A DNA stretch of 64,000 nucleotides, from the NCBI RefSeq assembly GCF_016887565.1, contig NZ_CP069396.1, forward strand, positions 1,391,001 to 1,455,000, written 5' to 3'. Shown here piece by piece: positions 1-7,946 of the stretch. The notes under the pieces are model-generated. The model saw only the letters and a program-made list of their open reading frames with translations, did no database searches and was not told the origin of the DNA. Numbering within the stretch: position 1 is the stretch's first letter; the number at the start of each line of letters is the position of its first letter. The position numbers and the translations under genes are program-made. The stretch is from Archangium violaceum (GTDB lineage Bacteria > Myxococcota > Myxococcia > Myxococcales > Myxococcaceae).

Positions 1-313
1 GGACATCTTCGCGTCCGGCGGCTTCGAGGTCGTCGGCGAGGCGGCCAACGGACTGGAGGCCGTGGAGAAGTACAAGGAGTTGAAGCCGGATCTGACGACG
101 ATGGACATCGTCATGCCGTTCAAGAGCGGCATCGAGGCCACGCGGGAGATCATCAAGTACGACGCCAACGCGGTGGTCATCATGTGCTCGGCGCTGGGAC
201 AGGAGAGCCTGGTGATGGAGGCCATCGAGGCGGGAGCCTCGGACTTCATCGTCAAGCCGTTCCGAGCGGAGGACGTGCTGGCGGTCGTCAAGAAGGTACT
301 GGGCGAGGGCTGA
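1..313 (+). CDS. CheY-like response regulator (5' end missing)
   Basis: Single receiver domain whose N-terminus lies before the window; the reading frame is already open at base 2. Visible receiver landmarks are the phospho-acceptor Asp in MDIVMP, the Ser/Thr switch position in IMCSALG and the invariant Lys in VKPF followed by a final helix. No output domain follows before the stop at 313, so it is a stand-alone regulator. It sits 55 bases ahead of cheA on the same strand, so it is probably a CheY partner phosphorylated by that kinase and dephosphorylated by the CheC encoded next. The family call is secure; the pathway output cannot be told from this fragment. Confidence 0.93.
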   Translation, partial: DIFASGGFEVVGEAANGLEAVEKYKELKPDLTTMDIVMPFKSGIEATREIIKYDANAVVIMCSALGQESLVMEAIEAGASDFIVKPFRAEDVLAVVKKVLGEG

Positions 314-368
314 GGCCCCGTCCCGTTGCTGGCGTGCGGATGACCGTCGTGCGCCTCCGAGGCCGGAC

Positions 369-2579
369 ATGACGATGGACATGTCCCGCTACCTCGGCCT
401 GTTCCTCACCGAGGCTAGCGAGCACCTGGAAGGGTTGGGGCGGGACCTCGTGCAATTGGAGCGCGAGGGAGCACCCGCCGTGGTGGACTCCATGTTCCGC
501 CACGCCCACTCGGTCAAGGGGATGGCGTCCTCGATGGGCTTCGAGGCCATCGCCGTGCTGGCCCACCGGGTGGAGGACCTGGTGGACGCCATCCGCCAGG
601 ACCCGAGCAGGCTGGAGCGCACCCTGGTGGACCTGCTCCTGTCGGCCACCGACATCATGCTGGCCCAGGTGCGCTCCGTGGCGGACAACAAGCCGCCGGA
701 TGACGCCTCGGCGCTGCTGGGCCAGCTGGCCGAGCGGGTGAGCACGCTCACGGGCCGAGCGCCCGGCGCTACGCGGGTGCTGGGCCGGACCTCCGTCACC
801 AGTGCCGCGCCCGCTCCGGTCGCGACCCCCGTGGCCGCCGCGCCCGCTCCGGCCGCCGCGCCCGCCGCTCCGGTCGCGACCCCCGTGGCCGCCGCCGTGC
901 CCGCTCCGGTCGCCGCGCGCGCCCCGAGCGCGCCCGGTGTCACCGCCGAGGCCGCTCCCGTCGCCACGCCCGCTCCCGAGGCTCCGGTGGCCGCGACGGC
1001 CCAGCTGGCCGCCTCGGTGTCCATGGCGGTGGTGACCCCCTTCACGATGGAGGGGGAGGCGAAGCCCGAGGCCCCTCCGAAGACGATGAAGCGCTGGGCG
1101 GTGCGGTTGCGCATCGCGCCCACCTGCCAGACGCCGGGGGTGCGGGCCTTCCTGGTGCACAAGCGGCTCACGGGCCTGGGCACGCTGCACGACCTGTTTC
1201 CCGCGCTGGAGGACCTCAAGGCCGGCCGCATCCCGGATGGGAACATCCAACTCGAGCTGGAGACGGCCGAGGGCGAGGAGGGCATCCGCAAGGCGCTGCG
1301 CAACGTGGCGGAGGTGGAGCTCGTCTCGCTGGCGCCCGCGGTCGCCGCGCCACCGCCCGTGCCCGTCTCGCAGGCGGCGCAGTCGCTGGCGGAGTCCGCC
1401 CGGGCGGTGGGAGGGGACTCGGCGACGCGCACGGTGCGCGTGCGCACGGAGCTGCTGGACTACTTCCTGGACACGGTGGGCGAGCTGCTGCTGGCCACCG
1501 CGCGCCTGCGCGAGCTGGGCAAGGTGCTGCCGGAGAACTCGCGCCCGCCCATTGAAGAGGGCGTCTACCGGCTGCAGACGCTGGTGAAGGACCTGCACGA
1601 CAAGGTGATGAGCGCGCGCATGACGCCGCTGTCGCTCATCACGGACCGGCTGCCCCGCGCGGCGCGCGACATCGCGCGGCGCAAGGAGCGCGAGGTCGAC
1701 CTGGTCATCACCGGCGCGGAGATCGAGCTGGACCGGGCCATCCTCGACGAGCTGGCGGACCCGCTGCTGCACCTGCTGCGCAACTGCATCGACCACGGCC
1801 TGGAGTCGTCGGAGGAGCGGGTGGCGGCGGGCAAGGGCGCGCGCGGGCGCGTGCTGGTGTCCGTGCGGCGCGCGCGCGACCGGGTGGTGGTGGAGATGGA
1901 GGACGACGGCCGCGGCATGAACGCGGCCAAGCTGAAGGCGGCGGCGGTGGCTCGCGGCGCCATCAGCGCGGAGGCGGCGGCGCGGATGACGGACCGCGAG
2001 GCCTTCCTGCTCGCGTGCCTGCCGGGCGTGTCCACCGCGAAGGACGTCTCGGAAATCTCGGGCCGCGGCGTGGGCATGGACGCGGTGAAGCGGGTGGTGG
2101 AGAACGTGGGCGGGACGCTGGAGATCGAGAGCGAGCTGGGCCGCGGCACGCGCTTCACGCTGCGGCTGCCGCTGACGGTGGCGGTGGTGCACCTGCTGCT
2201 GGTGGCGGTGGGCGACGAGGTGTTCGGCCTGCCCATCGCCAAGGTGGTGGGGGCGACGGAGGCGGACGGCGAGAAGCTCGAGCGCAGCCGGGAGACGCCG
2301 ATGCTGCCCCACGGCCACGGGCTGCTGCCGGTGTACGGGCTGGATGCGCTGGTGGGCGTCGACGCCCCGCCGCGCAAGGGCGTGCGGCCGTTCGTGGTGA
2401 TGGAAGGAGACGCGGGACGGGTCGCTCTCGCGGTCGACAGACTGGTGGGGCAGGAGGAGGCGGTGCTCAAGCCGTTGTCCCGGCCCCTGGACTTGCTGCC
2501 GGGCCTCTCGGGAGTGACCATCCTGGGAAGTGGCCGCCCGGTGTTCATCCTGGACGTGCCGAGGTTACTGTCCGCGTGA
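369..2579 (+). CDS. cheA: Chemotaxis histidine kinase CheA
   Basis: CheA-type hybrid of 736 residues. An N-terminal HPt (P1) domain carries the phospho-accepting His47 in HAHSVKG. A long Ala/Pro-rich linker covers about residues 131-225, and a P2-like response-regulator docking domain about 240-325. The dimerisation helices follow near 365-430. The HATPase domain has its N-box near 465-480 (LRNCIDHG), then DDGRGM near 512 and GRGVGMDAV near 565. A C-terminal CheW-like domain spans about 605-736. It should autophosphorylate under receptor control and pass phosphate to the CheY-like protein upstream. The ATG at 369 begins a complete HPt domain. Its stop overlaps the GTG of cheC, so translation is probably coupled. 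Confidence 0.96.
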   Translation: MTMDMSRYLGLFLTEASEHLEGLGRDLVQLEREGAPAVVDSMFRHAHSVKGMASSMGFEAIAVLAHRVEDLVDAIRQDPSRLERTLVDLLLSATDIMLAQVRSVADNKPPDDASALLGQLAERVSTLTGRAPGATRVLGRTSVTSAAPAPVATPVAAAPAPAAAPAAPVATPVAAAVPAPVAARAPSAPGVTAEAAPVATPAPEAPVAATAQLAASVSMAVVTPFTMEGEAKPEAPPKTMKRWAVRLRIAPTCQTPGVRAFLVHKRLTGLGTLHDLFPALEDLKAGRIPDGNIQLELETAEGEEGIRKALRNVAEVELVSLAPAVAAPPPVPVSQAAQSLAESARAVGGDSATRTVRVRTELLDYFLDTVGELLLATARLRELGKVLPENSRPPIEEGVYRLQTLVKDLHDKVMSARMTPLSLITDRLPRAARDIARRKEREVDLVITGAEIELDRAILDELADPLLHLLRNCIDHGLESSEERVAAGKGARGRVLVSVRRARDRVVVEMEDDGRGMNAAKLKAAAVARGAISAEAAARMTDREAFLLACLPGVSTAKDVSEISGRGVGMDAVKRVVENVGGTLEIESELGRGTRFTLRLPLTVAVVHLLLVAVGDEVFGLPIAKVVGATEADGEKLERSRETPMLPHGHGLLPVYGLDALVGVDAPPRKGVRPFVVMEGDAGRVALAVDRLVGQEEAVLKPLSRPLDLLPGLSGVTILGSGRPVFILDVPRLLSA
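811..894 (+). repeat. 30-bp direct repeats in the CheA linker
   Basis: A 30-base stretch at 811-840 recurs exactly at 865-894 (period 54), and the repeat begins to recur again from about 899. It encodes the Ala/Pro/Val-rich flexible linker between the HPt and P2-like domains of CheA. Such repeats can change copy number by slippage or recombination and so alter linker length. Confidence 0.85.
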
Positions 2580-3172
2580 GCCCCCAACCGAGCGACATTC
2601 AGCTGGACGCCCTCCGTGAGGTGGCCAACATCGGTTGTGGGCACGCGGTGAACGCGCTCGCGCGGCTGGTGGGCGGCCGCACGGTGAACCTGTCCGTGCC
2701 TCGCGCGATGCTGGCGGAGACCTCGGAGGTGGCGGAGCTGCTGGGCGGAGGCAAGGCCTCCGTGGTGGCGGCGAAGCTGGGCATGGAGGGGCAACTCCGG
2801 GGCGTGCTGTTGCTGGTGCTGCCCGCGGAGGACAGCGAGTCGCTGGAGTCGCTGCTGCTGCGGCGCCGGGACGCGCCGCTGGAGGAGCGGGAGAGCGCGC
2901 TGTCGGAGACGGCCAACATCGTGGCGAGCGCGTGCCTGTCGGCCATCGGCACGCTGACGGGCTGGCGGTTGCTGCCGACGGTGCCGACGCTGGTGCGGGG
3001 CACGGCGGACGCGGTGGTGGCGGGCGCCATGCCGGAGCCCGAGGGCAACAGCCGCGTGGTGGTGATGGAGACGCGCTTCTCGGCGGTGGGGGCGCCCGCG
3101 GTGTCCGGCCAGGTGCTGCTGCTGCTGGAGCGCGAGAGCTCCGGGGCCCTGCTCGCCCGTCTCGGCGTCTGA
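2576..3172 (+). CDS. cheC: CheC-type chemotaxis phosphatase
   Basis: Member of the CheC/CheX/FliY phosphatase family, 198 residues. Two copies of the family active-site signature (Asp/Ser-x3-Glu-x2-Asn) are visible: DALREVAN near the N-terminus and SALSETAN in the middle, each on a long helix. Two active sites match CheC rather than single-site forms. It should dephosphorylate CheY-P. The GTG start at 2576 overlaps the cheA stop by four bases, and the protein begins MSPQPSDIQL just before the first active-site helix. An in-frame start further upstream would lie inside cheA and is rejected. No CheD gene is visible next to it. Confidence 0.93.
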   Translation: MSPQPSDIQLDALREVANIGCGHAVNALARLVGGRTVNLSVPRAMLAETSEVAELLGGGKASVVAAKLGMEGQLRGVLLLVLPAEDSESLESLLLRRRDAPLEERESALSETANIVASACLSAIGTLTGWRLLPTVPTLVRGTADAVVAGAMPEPEGNSRVVVMETRFSAVGAPAVSGQVLLLLERESSGALLARLGV

Positions 3173-3288
3173 CCGGGGGGGCCGGGCAACCAGCATTGTC
3201 CCGAGGTGCTGCTTGCGGCCCCCGGGCCCTCATCCCAACTTGACCCATCGTGGGGCGCGGCGTCCGCGCGTCCCATGGGGGAGCGAGC

Positions 3289-3702
3289 ATGCGGGGTGTC
3301 ATCTGGGGCGCGGTGTTGGGGGCGGTGGTGCTCGCGGGTTGCCGGACGGATGGCACGGTGGCCATGCGCGGGACCTCGGGTAGCGAGGGCACCATCGCGA
3401 AGAACCCTTCCTCGCTCGAGCGGGGCTTCACGATGAAGGGCACTGTCGCCGCCGAGTACTCGGACGTGCTCGTCATCGAGGACAAGTGGGGCAAGACGCG
3501 CTACCTGCGCATCACCCCGCAGACGCGCTACTACCAGGACGGCAAGTTGATTGGCCGCGAGTTCCTCGCACCCGGCTCCACCGTGCGCGCCTCGTTCGCC
3601 AGCAACGACATGGAGATGGTCGCTCGCGAAATCACCGTCGTGGAGGACGTGGGCAAGGCCGACCCCCATGACGTGCCGGACAGGGCGAATACCCTTCCCT
3701 GA
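3289..3702 (+). CDS. Small lipoprotein with OB-like domain
   Basis: Predicted lipoprotein of 137 residues. The chosen ATG at 3289 follows a GGGGGAG ribosome-binding site and gives a short basic N-region, a hydrophobic core and the lipobox LAGC. An in-frame ATG at 3250 would add 13 residues without a good site and spoil the signal peptide. The mature part (from about residue 45) reads as a compact beta domain, with MKGTVAAEYSDVLVIED then REITVVED, resembling small OB-fold domains such as DUF5666; that resemblance is by eye only. It lies alone between the che genes and the amylase. Function unknown. Confidence 0.8.
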   Translation: MRGVIWGAVLGAVVLAGCRTDGTVAMRGTSGSEGTIAKNPSSLERGFTMKGTVAAEYSDVLVIEDKWGKTRYLRITPQTRYYQDGKLIGREFLAPGSTVRASFASNDMEMVAREITVVEDVGKADPHDVPDRANTLP

Positions 3703-3715
3703 CGGATGTGAGGCT

Positions 3716-3745
3716 TTGACACGGTGCGCTAGCGCGGCGTGTCAA
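3716..3745. repeat. 30-bp imperfect inverted repeat
   Basis: Dyad with half-sites TTGACACG at 3716-3723 and CGTGTCAA at 3738-3745, and an inner palindrome GCGCTAGCGC at 3726-3735. Thirteen of 15 positions per half pair. It starts 13 bases after the stop of the small lipoprotein gene. It could be a terminator stem, although no clear T-run follows, or an operator for the amylase gene 140 bases downstream. A further TTGACA stands at 3842. Confidence 0.6.
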
Positions 3746-3881
3746 GCTTTGAATGCCTCGAACGTGACTTGACGGGGTGTGTACGCGCTGCGCGCGGGAC
3801 GTGAAAGCGACACTTCAACCTCCTGGATTCACTGCCGTTCGTTGACACACGAAGTGGCAGGGTTCACTTTCTAGAGCGGGT

Positions 3882-5510
3882 GTGGAAAAGTCCCGCCCAA
3901 TGGTTGATTCGTCGCCTCGTCGCCCCCCGGCCAGACGCGCGAACATTCGTCACCCCGCTGCGATTTCCCTGTTGCTTTTTCCCTTGGCGTTCACCGGCTG
4001 CGTTCATTCGCAACCGCCCGCTGGGAGCGCAACCTCGGAGGTCGGCACGCCCGCGTCCGCTCCGGCGCCCGCCCCCGTCGTCACGGAGGCTCCGGCGCCC
4101 GCGACGGCGGCTCCCGCGCGCCGTTGGTCCGACGAGGTGCTCTACTTCGTCGTGCTGGACCGCTTCGCCAATGGCGACCCGGCCAATGACCTCAAGGTGG
4201 ACAAGAAGGCCCCCGGCGCGTTCCACGGGGGGGACTTCAAGGGCCTGCGCGAGCAGCTCGACGAGCTGTCCTCGCTGGGCGTGACGGCCATCTGGATCAC
4301 CCCGGTGGTGAAGAACATCGACGGCTTCGTCACCGGCGCCGGCTTCCCCGACTGGGGCTACCACGGCTACTGGGCGGATGACTTCCATCAGCTCGACCCG
4401 CGCTTCGGCGGCGAGCAGGAGCTGAAGGCGCTGGTGGAGGCGTGTCACCAGCGGGGCATCCGCGTGCTGCTGGACGTGGTCTACAACCACCCGGGCTACA
4501 ACTCGCGCTACGTGACGGCACCCGAGACGCGCGACTGGCTGCGCTCCGAGGAGAAGGGCACCTGCGGGCAGGATGACCTGACCACCTGCGTGTCCGGCCT
4601 GCCGGACTTCAAGACGGAGCGGCCCGAGGTGGCGAAGTACCTGCTCGACGCGCAGCTGTCCTGGGGCAAGCGTTCAGGAGTGGACGGTTTCCGGCTGGAC
4701 ACGGTGAAGCACGTCGACCACCCCTTCTGGCAGGAGCATCGCCGCCGCACGCGCGCGGAGCTGGGCCAGGACTTCTTCCTCATTGGCGAGGTGTGGGGCG
4801 GGGACCGCGAGTCGCTCGACCCGTGGTTCGTCAACGACGAGATGGACGCCGGCTTCGACTTCGGCTTCCAGGGCAGCGCGCTCGCGTGGGTGCAGGGCCG
4901 CGGGCGCACCGTGGCCTTCGATGCCTACCTCCGCTCGCGCGGCAAGGTGCGCAAGGGCTACCTGCTGTCTCACTTCCTGTCCTCGCACGACGTGCCCGGC
5001 GCGCTCTTCCAGCTGGGGGGCGACAAGGCGCGCTTCCGGCTCGCGGCGGCGCTGCAGCTCACCACCTCCGGCATGCCCGTCATCTATTACGGCGAGGAGG
5101 TGGGCCGCGCCGGAGGGGACTGGCCGGCCAACCGGAGCGACATGCCCTGGGGCGAGCGCGCGGTGCAGCCCGGCGCGGGCCTGCCGCGCGACGAATCTCT
5201 CCGCCAGTTCTATCAAAAGCTCATCGCCATTCGCCGTGCACACCCGGCGCTCGCGCGTGGTACGCACAAGGGGCTCTCCACGGAGGGCGACGTCTACACC
5301 TTCCTCCGGCACGAGCCGGAGTCGGGTGATGCGGTCGTGGTAGCGGTGAACCGCGGTGACAAGAAGGCGGCCGTGTCGTTTCCCTGGCCCGAGGCCTGGA
5401 GCGGTGCGGACGCGGAAGACCTGCTCGATGGAGGACCCCTGAAGGCCGGTCCCACGGTAGAAGTGACCGTCGAGCCCCTGTCCGTCCGCATCCTGGGACG
5501 GACTCGTTAG
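3882..5510 (+). CDS. Secreted GH13 alpha-amylase lipoprotein
   Basis: Glycoside hydrolase family 13 enzyme of 542 residues that should hydrolyse alpha-1,4-glucan chains outside the cytoplasm. The N-terminus has a basic segment, a hydrophobic stretch and a lipobox-like FTGC, then an Ala/Pro linker. The catalytic barrel shows the conserved VVYNH, the nucleophile Asp273 in GFRLD, the acid/base Glu303 in LIGEVW and the third acid Asp370 in SSHD, followed by a short C-terminal beta domain. GTG 3882 is used as start; an in-frame ATG at 3900 is a real alternative and keeps the signal. It heads the mal genes (malK begins 72 bases later), so it probably feeds maltodextrins to that transporter. Confidence 0.9.
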   Translation: MEKSRPMVDSSPRRPPARRANIRHPAAISLLLFPLAFTGCVHSQPPAGSATSEVGTPASAPAPAPVVTEAPAPATAAPARRWSDEVLYFVVLDRFANGDPANDLKVDKKAPGAFHGGDFKGLREQLDELSSLGVTAIWITPVVKNIDGFVTGAGFPDWGYHGYWADDFHQLDPRFGGEQELKALVEACHQRGIRVLLDVVYNHPGYNSRYVTAPETRDWLRSEEKGTCGQDDLTTCVSGLPDFKTERPEVAKYLLDAQLSWGKRSGVDGFRLDTVKHVDHPFWQEHRRRTRAELGQDFFLIGEVWGGDRESLDPWFVNDEMDAGFDFGFQGSALAWVQGRGRTVAFDAYLRSRGKVRKGYLLSHFLSSHDVPGALFQLGGDKARFRLAAALQLTTSGMPVIYYGEEVGRAGGDWPANRSDMPWGERAVQPGAGLPRDESLRQFYQKLIAIRRAHPALARGTHKGLSTEGDVYTFLRHEPESGDAVVVAVNRGDKKAAVSFPWPEAWSGADAEDLLDGGPLKAGPTVEVTVEPLSVRILGRTR

Positions 5511-5582
5511 ATGAGAACGCAGTCAACTGCAAACAGGCACCCGGATGAGCCGGGGTGTGCCCGCGTGGTGGGGAGAGCCTGA

Positions 5583-6677
5583 ATGGCCGGTGTGGTTTTC
5601 AAGAATGTGGCCAAGCGGTATGGCGAAGTCTCGGTCATCGAGGGATTGAACCTCGATATCCGTGACCATGAGTTCATGGTGCTGGTGGGCCCGTCGGGCT
5701 GTGGCAAGTCCACGGCGCTGCGGATGATCGCCGGCCTCGAGGAGATCACCGGCGGGAGCCTGTCCATTGGCGACCGCGTGGTGAACGAGCTGCCGCCCAA
5801 GGATCGCGACGTCGCGATGGTCTTCCAGAACTATGCGCTCTACCCGCATATGACCATCCGGGAGAACCTCGAGTTCGGTCTGAAGATCCGCAAGACGCCC
5901 AAGCCGGAGATGGACAAGCTGGTGAACGATGCCGCCGAGATTCTCGGCATCACGCACCTGCTGGACCGCAAGCCGAAGCAGCTCTCCGGTGGTCAGCGCC
6001 AGCGCGTGGCGCTCGGCCGCGCCATCGTGCGCAAGCCGGCGGTGTTCCTCTTCGACGAGCCTCTGTCCAACCTCGACGCCAAGCTGCGCGTGCAGATGCG
6101 CTCGGAGATCAAGAAGCTCCAGCAGCGTCTAGGGGTCACCTCGGTCTACGTGACGCACGACCAGATCGAGGCCATGACGATGGGCCACCGCATCGCGGTG
6201 ATGAAGGAGGGCAAGCTGCAGCAGCTCGGCACCCCGCTGGAGGTGTACGAGCGCCCGGCCAACGTCTTCGTGGCCCAGTTCATCGGCTCTCCGCCCATGA
6301 GCTTCACCACCGCCACGCTCTCGGCCAATGGCGAGGCGCTCGAGGGCGAGGGCTTCAAGATTCCGGTACCCCAGAGCCTGCGCCCGGTGACGGCGGGCAA
6401 GGGGGGCCGCAAGTTGAAGGTCGGCATCCGTCCTGACAACATCATCGCGCCGTCGGCTACCGCCCGCGGCGAGACGGCGCCGCTGGAGGTGAAGGTGGAT
6501 CTCGTCGAGCCGCTCGGCAACGAGGTCATCGTCCACTCCCGCCTCGCCGAGAACTTCATCGTCTTCCGGTTGCCGCCCCAGCACACGCCCGAGACGGGCG
6601 CGAAGATGCAGGTGGTGGTCGAGCTGGAGTCGCTGCACCTGTTCGACGCTGAAACCGAACAACGTCTGTCCGCCTAG
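5583..6677 (+). CDS. malK: Maltodextrin ABC transporter ATPase MalK/UgpC type
   Basis: Sugar-importer ATPase of 364 residues. It has Walker A GPSGCGKST at 36-44, Q-loop FQNYALYPHM near 81-90, the ABC signature LSGGQ at 134-138, Walker B FLFDEP with Asp158 and Glu159, and the switch His192. About 120 residues of C-terminal TOBE/OB-type domain follow, as expected for MalK/UgpC/MsmX. It powers the MalFG channel on the cytoplasmic face. It is followed 29 bases later by malE on the same strand, which fixes the substrate class as oligosaccharide, most likely maltose/maltodextrin given the amylases and pullulanase around it. Confidence 0.94.
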   Translation: MAGVVFKNVAKRYGEVSVIEGLNLDIRDHEFMVLVGPSGCGKSTALRMIAGLEEITGGSLSIGDRVVNELPPKDRDVAMVFQNYALYPHMTIRENLEFGLKIRKTPKPEMDKLVNDAAEILGITHLLDRKPKQLSGGQRQRVALGRAIVRKPAVFLFDEPLSNLDAKLRVQMRSEIKKLQQRLGVTSVYVTHDQIEAMTMGHRIAVMKEGKLQQLGTPLEVYERPANVFVAQFIGSPPMSFTTATLSANGEALEGEGFKIPVPQSLRPVTAGKGGRKLKVGIRPDNIIAPSATARGETAPLEVKVDLVEPLGNEVIVHSRLAENFIVFRLPPQHTPETGAKMQVVVELESLHLFDAETEQRLSA

Positions 6678-6706
6678 TCGAGTCCCCTCCAGAGGAGCAC
6701 CACGAC

Positions 6707-7939
6707 ATGAAGAACCTGCGACTGATGATCGCGGCCGTGTGCCTGTGCGCGCTCGGCCTGATTGCAAGGCCCGCCGCCGCCGCCGAGACGAAGGAGATCG
6801 TCCTGTGGCACGCCTACCGCGCCGAGGAGAAGACGGCGCTGGAGAAGGTGATCGCCCAGTTCAACGCCGCCAATGCCTCCAAGGGCATCAAGGTGACGAC
6901 GCTGGCGGTGCCGTATGACGCCTACGCGGACAAGATCTCCGCCACCGTGCCGCGCGGCAAGGGCCCGGACATCTTCATCTTCGCCCAGGACCGCCTGGGT
7001 GGATGGATCGAAGCGGGCAACACGGTGGCGCCCATCGACTTCTTCGTGGATGACGCGCTTCGCAAGCGCTTCATCCCCACCACGATGGAGGCGATGACCT
7101 ACCGCGGCACCGTGTACGGCCTGCCGCTGAACTACAAGGTCATCACGCTCATCTACAACAAGAAGCTCGTGCCCACCCCGCCCAAGACGAGCGGCGAGCT
7201 GGTGACGATCGCCAAGAAGCTCACCGACAAGAAGGCGGGCCGCTTCGGTCTGGCGTACTCCTACGGTGACTTCTACTTCCACGCGGCCCTGATGAACGGC
7301 TTCGGCGGCGGCGTGTTCGGCCCGGGCACCACGCCCACCCTCAACTCGCCGCAGAACGTGAAGTCGGTGGAGCAGGTGATGAAGTGGGTGGAGAAGGACG
7401 GCATCCTCCCGGCCGAGCCCTCCTCGGCGCTCATCACCTCGCTCTTCAACGAGGGCAAGGCGGCCATGGTGTTCTCCGGCCCCTGGTTCCTGGGGGAGAT
7501 CGCCAAGGGCGTGGACTACGGCCTGGCGCCGCTGCCCACGCTGGACGAGGCCGGTGGCAAGCCGATGCGCCCGTGGATGACGGTGGAGGGCGTGTACATC
7601 TCCGCTCCGTCGAAGAACACGGACGCGGCGTTCGAGGTGGCGAAGTTCCTCACCAGCGACGAGGCCGCCAAGGTGCTCGCGCTGGAGGGCCGTCAGAGCC
7701 CCGCCAACCTGGCGGTGTATTCCGATCCGAAGGTGCAGGCGGACCCGCAGCTCAAGGCGTTCCGCGACCAGGTCGACACGGCGGTGCCGATGCCCAACGT
7801 GCCGGAGATGACGATGGTCTGGTCGCCGGCCACCTCGGCGATGAACTCCATCCTCAAGAAGGCCGCCACGCCCAAGGCCGCCCTCGACGTAGCCCAGAAG
7901 GCCGTGGCCAAGGACGTGGCCGGCCTGCGCAAGAAGTGA
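6707..7939 (+). CDS. malE: Maltose/maltodextrin-binding protein
   Basis: Periplasmic solute-binding protein of 410 residues, family 1 (MalE type). The signal peptide has two basic residues and a hydrophobic core and ends with ARPAAAA. The mature protein begins ETKEIVLWHAYRAEE and shows the typical TVPRGKGPDIFIFAQDR and PLNYKVITLIYNK segments, and MVFSGPWF. Length fits MalE (about 370 mature). The ATG follows an AGAGGAG site. It delivers sugar to MalFG, which is encoded only 7 bases downstream. Exact ligand length cannot be read from the sequence. Confidence 0.93.
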   Translation: MKNLRLMIAAVCLCALGLIARPAAAAETKEIVLWHAYRAEEKTALEKVIAQFNAANASKGIKVTTLAVPYDAYADKISATVPRGKGPDIFIFAQDRLGGWIEAGNTVAPIDFFVDDALRKRFIPTTMEAMTYRGTVYGLPLNYKVITLIYNKKLVPTPPKTSGELVTIAKKLTDKKAGRFGLAYSYGDFYFHAALMNGFGGGVFGPGTTPTLNSPQNVKSVEQVMKWVEKDGILPAEPSSALITSLFNEGKAAMVFSGPWFLGEIAKGVDYGLAPLPTLDEAGGKPMRPWMTVEGVYISAPSKNTDAAFEVAKFLTSDEAAKVLALEGRQSPANLAVYSDPKVQADPQLKAFRDQVDTAVPMPNVPEMTMVWSPATSAMNSILKKAATPKAALDVAQKAVAKDVAGLRKK

Positions 7940-7946
7940 GGAGCGA

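Noticed and set aside
288-2318. Minus-strand 676-residue frame opposite cheA
   Set aside because: Shadow frame dominated by His, Arg, Gln; cheA motifs are complete on the plus strand.
3182-3240. Possible sigma-54 site near the small lipoprotein gene
   Set aside because: A GG and TTGC are present but two bases off the required spacing.
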